Part shown: positions 55,287 through 64,000 of the stretch, piece by piece
Position numbering within the stretch: position 1 is the stretch's first letter
Layout: each line of letters starts with the position of its first letter
DNA from: Podospora pseudoanserina
Lineage: Eukaryota > Ascomycota > Sordariomycetes > Sordariales > Podosporaceae
NCBI RefSeq assembly: GCF_035222485.1
Contig: NC_085921.1
Coordinates: forward strand, 1-64,000
DNA length: 64,000 nucleotides
Reading direction: 5' to 3'
Notes under the pieces: model-generated
Database searches by the model: none
Told to the model about the DNA's origin: nothing
Seen by the model: the letters and a program-made list of their open reading frames with translations, nothing else
Position numbers and translations under genes: made by a program

Positions 55287-56818
55287 TTACCCCGACTTTG
55301 CCTTGCTCTCTGCAAGAACCTTCTCGACTACTTGCAAGTCTTCTCTCAGACTGGTACAGAATCCACCCTCGGGGTCTGAAAAAATCTCGGCAAAGTACAA
55401 TGCAGCCTCTCCGTACTTTTTCGCGCTCTCCGGGTCCCCTTTATCATAGTATAACTTCATGAAAACCTGGTAGTATTCCCCAATCTTAGTAATAAGCCTT
55501 TCCACCTGTGCCAGCTCGATGAACTCTCGGGTCCAATCTACCAAAGCGTCATATTGGGTCTCCGAGTCCTGCATGGCATAAAACAGTTCCATCAGCCGCT
55601 CGCGACGAGAGTCGGACGCGTCTCTGGCCTCGGTCGGGGCCGTGCAAAGTGCACAGGTGCAGTTGAAATGCCAGTTGCCCAGCGATTTGGCACGGTATGA
55701 CGTGGGCATGCCCAGCGGGATATCTGTGTATGTCAGAGAGCAGTACTTGAGGGCGTCCGGATGAAGTTCTGGAAACCTTACAGCTAATGGTGATCTCTTC
55801 TCCCGGCATGATATCTCTCGTTGCGACCGCCGACATGACCAAATCGTTGGAGGTGAAGCGTGGAAAGGCACTAGAACAATCAGCCACTCTTGACTTCTCT
55901 GAAAAATGGTGGCTCCGAGACCTACTTGGGATCACAAGCGTGGTTCATCCTCTTGTTCTGTCAGTCACTCTTCGCGTGTGGAAAATAGGAAGACATGAGA
56001 CAAACCGCAATCTCGGGATACAGCCCTTTGCAATCACGACCGTTGACTGTCATGCCAAAGGCATTGGTCCGGATCACATCTTCCAGCACATGCATTTCGC
56101 CCTTTCTGCTCCTCGCCAGATTCAAAACCCGTTGTTTGTCCCCCAGTTGCTCCAACGCTCGCTGGTAATATTTTCTACCTTTTACAAAACCTCTTGCTCT
56201 CACAGATTCTCCTGCTGGTGTGGCCTTGCGCGTGCCTCCCTCTGTCACCTTGAATTTGACACCTGCTTCGCCCTCCTCTTCCCCGGGGAAGAAAGCGTTA
56301 TCCGCAATCACGGCAGGAAAAGCGCGCATGATGGTTTCAAACCGGCTGATCTTTCTGGTTGCGATGACTCCTTTTCCCTTTCCGGGAATAGAGATGATGG
56401 CGTATGGCAGATCGGGATGCTGAAACTCCTCCTGGGGTTTGAAATGTCTTCTCTCTAGCCAATGGTCCGCAGCTCTGTCGATGGCCACCACCAGGCCAGC
56501 AGCAGTTTCTGGAGTTGTCAGAAAGGAAACTCCAGCCCCTAGATTGTACGACGCGGACGAAAAGACGCAAAACTTCTCGCCTGGAATGTCGGAGAAGGAC
56601 GTTGAGCAGAGAGGTTGGTGGGTCCACGGTAGATTGGGAATGTCAAAGGAATCCGATTCGTCATCCACTAAAAGAGGTGACTGCTTCGGTGCAGCAGATA
56701 ATGGGGAGAGTAGAGGATTGGGACATGTCGTCTGAAGGGCAGACACATGGTTGATAGTCAGGAAGAAACAAGACCAAAGTATGGGTGAAAACTTGAAGGC
56801 CAGACGGTGTGTGGGTTC
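55287..56818 (-). CDS. SET-domain protein, at least 454 aa, 5' end unresolved
   Basis: Four coding exons are clear: 56006-56818, 55926-55951, 55782-55870 and 55287-55723. Introns are 54, 55 and 58 nt, and phases fit. The SET signature appears only after splicing: GKGVIATRKISRFETIM, ARMNHACDPNAFPRF, ATRDIMPGEEITISYIPLG, then the post-SET Cys cluster WHFNCTCALC. This layout belongs to the fungal SMYD/SET5-like group. The frame is open to 56818 with no in-frame ATG there, preceded by a good CAG acceptor and, at 56869, a strong GTAAGT donor. A short first exon is likely but the phase does not fit the nearest ATG. A weakly hydrophobic stretch before QTTCPNP might be a signal peptide. Confidence 0.82.
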
Positions 56819-57485
56819 TGGGGGTCATGTCAGCGACCTGCCGACCTCATTGTCAAAAGATATACTTACTAGTCATGATGATGAGCTTTCCTTTCTTGGC
56901 TTGTCCCGCTGGTCGGTTCTATTCAGATGAGATGGAGAAGATATCAAACTGTTTTACCCAGCATCTTGCTACGGTGTTCGCTTGGGCATAATCACTTGGC
57001 GACTGAGCACTGACAACGCCGAGAGTTTCGAGTTTTACCCTGTCCCAGATAGAATTCCCAGTAGGAATTCTGGAGGTCAAGGCGAATAGCCGCCAGTGGA
57101 AGATGCCCCGGTTAATATGGATATCGTGATATAGCCGACATCCAAGTCAATCCGAGTAAGTACACAGTCTGGCAGTGTCAAATGAAAAAAGTCAAAACAG
57201 TTGTATTCTCTATCGATGGTCATGCTCATGATGCAGAAATGCTGATGCTGGTGATGCTGATATCCAATATCCCAAATGTAATCCCAATGCTGTCCTCACA
57301 AAGTAGGTACCCAAGCCCAAAAATCGTAAATGTATCCCAAAGAACCGCGGACCACTAAAAGCCGCACAGAATCGAAGAAAGAGTGACCGATGGACTCCTG
57401 AAGCGAAGCTCAGTGAGCCAGAGGCTGGTTGAGAAAGAAAGGGGGAGCTTCGTGCATCCCGGGAGGTCATGTTGATGCGCCGGCT
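56819..57485. other. Intergenic with a small palindrome
   Basis: Probably contains the missing first exon and promoter of the SET gene. An inverted repeat GAATTCC/GGAATTC lies near 57053-57071. No other feature. Confidence 0.4.
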
Positions 57486-57922
57486 CTAGTACCCATCGGC
57501 TTGGGCAACAACAGTCCAACCGTCATCCTTACCCACGACAGGCTTGGGGGTGGAAGATGTGACGGTGGAGCCAGAGCGAGCGGCGTCGGTAGGATTAGAG
57601 CTGCACTTGGTGTAGCCGTCGGTGACGAGAACTTGCACACCGGCAGGAAGGACCATGCGGCCGGTGCCCTGGGACATGAGGATCACATCCTCTTCGGTAC
57701 CGGTGCGCTCGCCCTTGAGAAAGACGATGGACTTGCAGCCCTGAAAGTCGAATGTGCGCTCATAGTTGCGGGCGGGGATTTCGACGTAGTTGCTGAGGTC
57801 CGCAGAGGTGAAGACGGCTTCGGTCTTGTCCGACCAGCGGCGACGCTTGGACAATGTCAGTCTTTCATTTGCGCATGCGGTTCGAGTCAGGGGAGACCTA
57901 CAAGTTCCTGGGCGTCAATCAT
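57486..57922 (-). CDS. Small unrecognised protein, 126 aa
   Basis: Two exons (57902-57922, 57486-57845) with a 56-nt intron; phases fit. The first exon codes only MIDAQEL. The protein has no signal peptide or membrane segment. The body is beta-rich in appearance: NYVEIPARNYERTFDFQGCK, SIVFLKGERTGTEEDVILMS and MVLPAGVQVLVTDGYTKC, with a Ser/Thr/Pro-rich stretch before the end. Codon use and splice sites look normal. No family is recognised; a cytosolic location is inferred from the lack of signals. Confidence 0.65.
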
Positions 57923-58745
57923 GTTGATGGTGGTAAGCGGTGGTGGGTCGGAAAAGGTTGAGTTGATGAGTGAAGATGTGATTGTGTCTGGGAGGAAAAA
58001 GAGGTCAGTCATCCATGAACAACTGCTCTCTATTTAACAACCATCTTGCACTCTTGAGCAGGTCTCCTGATACCCACCGAGAATCTCCACGATGCAAAAG
58101 CGAAACCCGCTTCCTGCCCAAAGTCTCCAACACGGCATGCACCAATGTGCTGACATCCATAGTCGTTGCAGATGACTGGGCCCACGCGCCAAGGATGGAG
58201 TGCCGTCGCCGTGTACCCAATGAAGTTTGTACAAGAAAATCAACCAGAGCCCAACCCCAAACACGAACACACTTGGGATCTACTTTGGAGCCCAAAAGAC
58301 CGTTCCCCGCTGTGATAACGGGGCCCAGACTGCCAGAGTCTACCGAGTCTGCTAACGTGGACGGCCTTGGCAGGGCGGTTGGCGATTAGCGCGGGCCCAT
58401 ATCGAGTGGCATCGTGACGTGGCTTTTGTGGTGTCTCTGACCGACACTTGTCATTGGCCTCTCCTTGGCAGGGCGAGTGGAGAAGGGAGCGACACATCAC
58501 GATCGATCGATTCCCGCCAGTGTCCACACACCTGACTCGTCTGATTTGGGATTTAAGCGCGCTGTAGTGCTGAGGCTGCTGCAAGCCTGCAGGATGCACA
58601 AACGAGCAACTGATCCAAAAGTTCAGCTGTCTAAACACAGTTAGGCAATTCGTAGTGTTGCAGCGAACTTGGGAGCGAGTGGAAGGTGCGAGGGGATCAA
58701 GGCAAGACCAAGCCTTGATGAAACTCTACACTACTGATATGCTGT
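57923..58745. other. Intergenic, about 820 bp
   Basis: Contains the promoter of the small-protein gene. Open frames on both strands (57982-58389 plus, 58240-58638 minus) have no domain or splice support. Confidence 0.45.
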
Positions 58746-59742
58746 CTAGTGCATCTTCATCATGTCGACACTTGTAAGATAGTCACTTGTTCCCTTTGCC
58801 GGCTCCCGATCTTTTGGCCCACATGTTGTCCCGGCTTTCCCTTCCCCCTTGGCGCCGTCAACTCTCATCCACTGGTTGCGGCTCGTGGCCTTCAGCAGAT
58901 TTTTCTGAGCGTCATCAAACCACCCATTGATGAAATCCCCATGAAAGCAGTACCCTTCGCCAACTTCGCCGCAAGCCAACTTCAGAGGTGGAGTGCCGGA
59001 CCAACCTTTGGGAAGCAGGCTGCGAACATTGTATCGAACAGAGAACCGGAGCTGCGGAATTCGTTTCATACCTGAGGGACAACGGCCACCGTTCGCGGCG
59101 GTGTAGGCATAGTTCTTGATGTTGCTTGTCTGGACGCAATCCGGAAACCGAAGAATGACTTGAATATTGCCGCTGCACGTCACGCGAGGCATGAGAGCTC
59201 GATTACGGTTCTGTCTGTCCTCAGGCCCATTTTCACACCACCATGTCAGACCAGTGGTGCCCTCGTTCACATCACTCTGGCTTCTCGCTGTTGCATTTCC
59301 TGTAATGGCAAAAAAGTCTTGTGGATATGGAATCTCGGCCTTGTCGATGTTTTCATAGTATGTGCTGAACATGCCAGGATTCACCTCCACAAAGTCGGTT
59401 GGTCCCCGTACATAGTAAAGGGTTGGAATCCCTTCAATGTTGATGATTTTGGTCTCGCCTTAGCCGCCTGACACATGAAGAACTAGCAGAATAAGAAAAC
59501 TTACAGTACACTGACAAATCGTTGGGGTTCTCTCCAGAGGCACAGCCTTTCTGCAGGTCGGCCGTGGTGGGCAGGTCTTTGGTCACAGCATCGGATCCAA
59601 AGAATGAGTGCATATGAGAACGGTACTGCCCAGGATAAACGATAGGATCAATATTCTTGACCATGAATTGCTTGTGGCGGATGTCAGTATATGCCGTCAC
59701 GACCGCCGCCAGAGCGCATGCAACCGCTGTCGAGACGATCAT
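58746..59742 (-). CDS. Secreted DUF1996 protein, 316 aa (paralogue B)
   Basis: Two exons (59505-59742, 58746-59458) with a 46-nt intron; phases fit. A signal peptide (MIVSTAVACALAAVVTAYT) is followed by FMVKNIDPIVYPGQYRSHMH with the conserved HMH, SFFGSD, LPTTADLQKGCASGENPNDL, RGPTDFVEVNPGMF, a CSGNIQVILRFPDCVQT segment, CPSGMKRIPQLRFSVRYNV, and GEGYCFHGDFINGWFDDAQK. This is the same family as 14207-15378 but only distantly alike, with different introns, so the two are old paralogues and not a recent copy. GATAAAAGG about 70 nt upstream may serve as a TATA element. Confidence 0.9.
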
Positions 59743-62238
59743 GATGATGTTGAAACTGATAGTTGAAAATGTCGATGACAGTAAGTACATAAACATTCAG
59801 TATGCGATGATCCCCTTTTATCTGTTTTGGTAACAGTGAACCGTAAGAAACAGGGTTGTCGTGATATGTTTGGGGCTGGGTATGCCGGTACTCACCATGG
59901 AGCCTGCCAACCGCAATGCTGGGCTGAGTATCTACCGCAGAGATAAGCAACGGAATCATGACAGAGTATTGGTGGTATTTTCCTTTCCATGCCTCCGGTT
60001 ATAGGGGAGTATAGTCGAGCACAGATACTTCCACCTATCGTGACGGAGCATTCCTGCTGCTTGATTCTTGGAAATACATTAGGCTGACCTTGAAGGCAAT
60101 ATACTCCATGCAACCCTTCATAACAGAGTTCACAATGAAAACGAGTTTCGGCAGTTGATAGGTAATCACCAAATTTCTGTAAACTAGTGGCAAGATGTGC
60201 TTTCTCGAATCTACGTTATGAATGAACTCCCAAGTTCGTCGCTAACTACCTACACATTTCTGCTTCAGACTGGAAAGTATGTAGGTATTCGACAATACAG
60301 TATTTTCAACAAGCTATGATTGTGATCCACACATAGAAGAAGGCACAAACATTATCCCCATAAGACCAACAGCCTATATATCTATGAAAGTCAGAACGGG
60401 GTGTTGGGAGGCTTGGTCTACCTTGCTTCGAAACCCCCTATCCAAATGACATTACAGGTACAATTTTATTGAGATTATATTTTTTCCACCCATCCTTCGT
60501 GTTTTCTTTCTACAGAGTACCTATCCACCACTCTTTCCATTTCCTTGATTTCCTTCAAGTTGCCATCCCATATGCAATAACTGTCGACTTACACATTTCG
60601 ACCGAAATAGAAAATAAGCTTCCTAACTATCTTTCGAAAGATAGTAAGTACCTTTCGAGGCCCGTTAATGTCACTAAGCTGAGGTGCCAATAGGTCAAGG
60701 CCAGTACTGTATTCCTGTAGCTAATGTAATCGTAAGATAAAGAAGGAAAAAGGAAAGGAAGGTTTGTGTGTGGCCCATCTTGCTCTCCAAGATATCCTTG
60801 CCCTGGCCTGTGCCTTCCTCCTGCTCTCCCATTGGCCACAGCCTCCCTGCTCTCCTATTGGTCGCAGCCTTCTTCCTGCTCCCTCTGCTCCCTGCACCCC
60901 TAACCCTGTCCCGTGCTCTCTGCCGTATGCTGTCACAGTTAACGACCATTCGAGACCATTTAGTTATATTTCAAGGTGTAGTTGCACATTCTATTCCAGG
61001 TATATTGACTTACATTTCTTTACAATGTCGGACTCTCTCCATAGCATGCCTCTTAAGAGGCTTGGAAAATAAGGTCATGACCCCCTGGCATCAATGTATT
61101 TGTACCAAGGTCTCAGAACCTTTAAGGGGTCAGAAAACCACTAAGCAAATTTTCTTCCGTACAAATAGCAGCTATAAGCTGCGTGATAGCCATGGGTGGT
61201 CTGTCCCAAAAGCTGCTGGTCGCCTACCTGAGTCCATCCCATTGAGTGAGCGAAAATGATGGAGGGTGCGAATCGTGCGATACGAAAATTGTAGCAGCTT
61301 GATTTGCAGATGATGCATGGAAACACTAAAGAGATCACGAAAATAGATTCTTCGTTACAATAAACTACGTTGGCTTGAAGGGATTCGAGACCATTATTAG
61401 CCTCAAAACTCAATGTACAACGATGCGAAAGGCTGGAAGTGCACCTGTTCACGACCATACTGAAGCACTGGGTTATTCTCCACCCATTGTTCTACTACAA
61501 ATCACATAGCAGTATCAAGTAATGGCACAAGAGAAGTTAGCTGCCACGGATGACAGCAGGTTATGATGCTCCAACCGCTTAGAAGTCTTCAACATGTCGT
61601 TGCACTACGTAATATTGTATCAACGGCTTGTCTAATGGGTACAGGATGTCAGGGTCCAAATAACCTGTGAGAACGATCAACCATAGCAATCATCACGTAG
61701 TGAAACGGTCATAGTGTTCTTTTTTTAGAAAAAAAGAGAGAAACAGAGTTTGTAGTGCAGGCCTTGGTAAGCTTGTCATACTTGTTTTTGGTGTTGAAAT
61801 GAAGCTCCGTATTTCCTGATAAAGATTCAAAGGATCTTGGCTCAACGCGGGGTTAGCCCTTGTATGTATCCCGTCTTCTTTAGCCGCTGCAGTTATGCCG
61901 AGATGCTGTTTATCCGTGAGCAGCTTGTCGTTGAGCGGACCAATGGCAAGTTCACCTCGGTTTCTCGCCCGTTGTTATGGGGTATCATTACATAGAGTCG
62001 GAAGAGATGAGACCAGAAGAAGAGCGTTGGATGATACTGTCACAGTGTAGGAGCCGGTTATTTGCTGACCAGGCGTACACGAGCACATCGAAAATGGGAT
62101 AGGAAGCTCCGAAGACGAATCCTTCACGCTGATAAGTTAAGTTATTAGCTCTTTAATAGTGTGTAACATTCACTTTCATAGAAACCGCATTTCCACAAGA
62201 GACCAAACCAGTCGGTAAACACCTTGAAGCTCGACAAG
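59743..62238. other. 2.5-kb gene-free stretch
   Basis: No coding region is supported. Composition is slightly AT-rich in parts, with short T- and C/T-rich runs around 60470-60900. A minus-strand frame near 61141-61458 is protein-like for about 40 codons but unrecognised. It may include worn transposon or gene remnants. Confidence 0.45.
60821..60870. repeat. 26-bp tandem duplication carrying CCAAT boxes
   Basis: CTGCTCTCCCATTGGCCACA at 60821 is repeated at 60847 as CTGCTCTCCTATTGGTCGCA. The differences are all transitions. Each copy contains ATTGG, an inverted CCAAT box. Further CTGCTCCCT-like pieces follow to 60895. Confidence 0.75.
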
Positions 62239-63537
62239 ATGCTGTTTGTGGGATTCTGGCTGATGGCCACGGCCTCAGCCGTCGTTATACTTCCAGGGGG
62301 AGAACCAAAGCCCTACACAAGCCAGTATCCGATCTTGGCAACAACAGAAGACGCCTACTTTCGTGAATCCGCCCCCAATGAACTTCGGAGCGTCAACAAC
62401 ACCATCAAGGTGATTCTGAGCTCACACTCGACCACCAACATATCCAATGATTCCGGGTTGTATCCTTCTGGTGACTCTTTCATTCGCGGCGCAATACAGG
62501 CGTGGGGTGAGCATTTGCACCTGGTCGTGCGCCCCGAAGAGGTTTGGTTCACCATTTTGGTGCAGATGAACTTTTATATGACATCTCATGCCGAGGAAGT
62601 TCGAGAGCTATTCGTCAATCACCAAGGACAACGGGAGATTCTCGTCGAGGATCTCACATGGTACCGCATTTTAAGCCGTTTCAGAACAGAAATTCAAGCG
62701 AGAGTCAAAACCGATTGGTTGATGGACTGGATCATGCCCAACTTCTCAACAACAACCGAGAGCGACGTCATGACGGCCAATATCCTAATGATGGGTCTGA
62801 CCAAAGCCTACTTCAAATACATTGGAAAGCCTGTCTGTGGTCTACCATCGGTTACGCTGCTCGGCGAGCTTTCAGACTGGCAGAAGATCCTAGCAAAGCT
62901 CGACCGTCTGCCTGACTTTGGCCCGGAGCCAGAAGAATACAAGGCCAGACTCCGTCCTATTCTTTCGAGATTTGTCACAAGCTTCGAACAGCCCGATTCA
63001 CCCGCCACGCAAGAGTTTTGGAACCAAATTGTGACAGGAAGAGCGGGCAAAGTGTGCGGATCACCGCCAGTATTTCTCTCTGGATGGATCACGGGCTTCT
63101 TTTTCTGGAACGAGAACGGCCAGGCTTTCGCGCGTCAAAAAGGCGACATGTTGACACTTGATGGCATCTCCTATCCCGTTCTTGACCTCGAATTTGCACC
63201 AGTGGGATACGCAAGAGCCCCATTTGTGATGCGGAACTACCAAGGTCAAGGGGACTTCCCTGCATACGTCGCGGCTGGCAATCTAGGGAAGCAGGTCACA
63301 GCTGGTCCCCCGGCCGGGTACAAGGAGGCGTTGCTGAGGACTGGTGGCAATGTTAGCCTTGCCGACGACAAGGCTAGGCATGCGACTCTGAGGCCCTTGA
63401 GTGCATGGATGCTGTACGGCCCCCTCAGTCATGAGCCCCGATCAGGGTGGTTCAAGGAGGATGAGTTGATGGATATTCAGATGAGTGTCAAAAAGTACAT
63501 GACTGGAGACACGTGTGGTTTGCTGGCCGCTCCTTGA
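62239..63537 (+). CDS. Secreted DUF4419 protein, 432 aa
   Basis: Intronless. The first ATG (62239) gives a signal peptide, MLFVGFWLMATASAVVI. Family motifs follow: SFIRGAIQAWGEHLHLVVRP, EEVWFTILVQMNFYMTSHAE, LFVNHQGQREILVEDLTWY, FSTTTESDVMTANILMMGLT, KAYFKYIGKPVCGLPSVTLL, GELSDWQKILAKLDRLPDFG, FWNQIVTGRAGKVCGSPPV and LSGWITGFFFWNENG. DUF4419 proteins are frequent in fungi and some bacteria; no activity is established. Several N-glycosylation sites (NNTI, NISN, NFST, NVSL) support secretion. Confidence 0.92.
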   Translation: MLFVGFWLMATASAVVILPGGEPKPYTSQYPILATTEDAYFRESAPNELRSVNNTIKVILSSHSTTNISNDSGLYPSGDSFIRGAIQAWGEHLHLVVRPEEVWFTILVQMNFYMTSHAEEVRELFVNHQGQREILVEDLTWYRILSRFRTEIQARVKTDWLMDWIMPNFSTTTESDVMTANILMMGLTKAYFKYIGKPVCGLPSVTLLGELSDWQKILAKLDRLPDFGPEPEEYKARLRPILSRFVTSFEQPDSPATQEFWNQIVTGRAGKVCGSPPVFLSGWITGFFFWNENGQAFARQKGDMLTLDGISYPVLDLEFAPVGYARAPFVMRNYQGQGDFPAYVAAGNLGKQVTAGPPAGYKEALLRTGGNVSLADDKARHATLRPLSAWMLYGPLSHEPRSGWFKEDELMDIQMSVKKYMTGDTCGLLAAP

Positions 63538-64000
63538 TGTCAGTTATTGTTAGTTTTCACAGCCTCAAAACAGTGTGGCTCTTTATCCTGCACTGGCTTG
63601 AAACTGCCTCATCCCATGTCTGCCTTGAACTCATGGTGCTGAGGACCCGCTCATACATTATATTGGCCATCCTGAAACATGAACGTATATTTGGGGCTTC
63701 TGCTGGGTCAGCTTCCAATTCCGAGGCCTCTTGATATCTTTACTCGCTACCATACTCTGGGACTACTCCTTACGGCAAAGTTCAAAGCAAAACTGTGCCG
63801 CAGTTCTAGCCAAGTCATTCGACAACCTGCGACCATCACAGTCAGTGCACATCTAGGCGCTCATGGCCCCTGCTTTGTCAGAGGCTTGCAGTGTCCCCAA
63901 CTATTGAATCCTTTGATCCTTCGCCATTAGCCGTGCAAAAAAGGTATAGCTACTTCGCCACTCTACACATGACCTCCTTCAATCAGGTAGATCATCATCC
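63538..64000. other. Downstream intergenic to window end
   Basis: Nothing is recognised; two short plus-strand frames have no domain. Confidence 0.4.

Noticed and set aside
57429-58037. 202-codon plus-strand frame
   Set aside because: Antisense to the small two-exon gene; low-complexity translation without a domain.
1-64000. CRISPR arrays or bacterial-type operons
   Set aside because: All evidence points to a eukaryotic genome; the tandem repeats lack spacers of the CRISPR kind.

Overview
The window looks like nuclear DNA of a filamentous ascomycete (Pezizomycotina, probably Sordariomycetes; the class is inference). Almost every gene has short GT-AG introns of 44-71 nt with CTAAC/CTGAC-type branch sites. 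Several families are typical of these fungi: HET, DUF1996, 2EXR, CmcJ-like oxygenase, Rtt109 and Dal5-type MFS. The left 9.3 kb carries a strong RIP (repeat-induced point mutation) signature: it is very AT-rich, CpA is nearly absent, TpA is abundant and CpG survives.

Layout. 1-9291 is a RIP-degraded repeat block. Two arrays of a ~202-bp satellite lie in the same orientation at 1-1182 and 8090-9291. Between them are degraded sequence, a GC-richer 64-bp minisatellite (3014-3403), and two 1,863-bp copies of a Fot1/pogo-type DNA transposon (3701-5563 and 5918-7780), each flanked by a TA duplication. 9.3-21.6 kb is an accessory zone mixing small secreted proteins (a beta/gamma-crystallin-like pre-pro-protein, an 82-aa cysteine peptide, a DUF1996 protein) with decayed host genes: a HET gene, a rhodopsin-like membrane protein and a single-pass surface protein. 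21.6-36 kb holds membrane and metabolic genes: a large unrecognised membrane protein, a Dal5-type permease, an acidic unrecognised protein, a Mup1-type amino-acid permease, a CmcJ-like oxygenase, a secreted LVIVD protein and a relic of an oxalate decarboxylase.

37-51 kb is a conserved housekeeping core: a SETD6/RKM4-like methyltransferase, the histone acetyltransferase Rtt109 divergent from mitochondrial ribosomal protein mL57, a 2EXR protein, a cytochrome P450, a thioesterase-like protein, an intron-containing tRNA-Ala(CGC), a TMEM53-like DUF829 protein, and class II fructose-bisphosphate aldolase in 11 exons. 52-64 kb is again secretory: a DUF3237 protein, a protein with repeated dibasic (Kex2-like) sites, a SET protein with an unresolved 5' end, a small unknown protein, a second DUF1996 protein, a 2.5-kb stretch without genes, and a DUF4419 protein.

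Exon models were built by hand from splice signals and reading-frame continuity; in multi-exon models the phases were checked to add up. No single operon-like or biosynthetic system stands out. The most interesting material is the nested repeat block with its unmutated minisatellite, the run of decayed genes beside it, and several unfamiliar processed secreted proteins.
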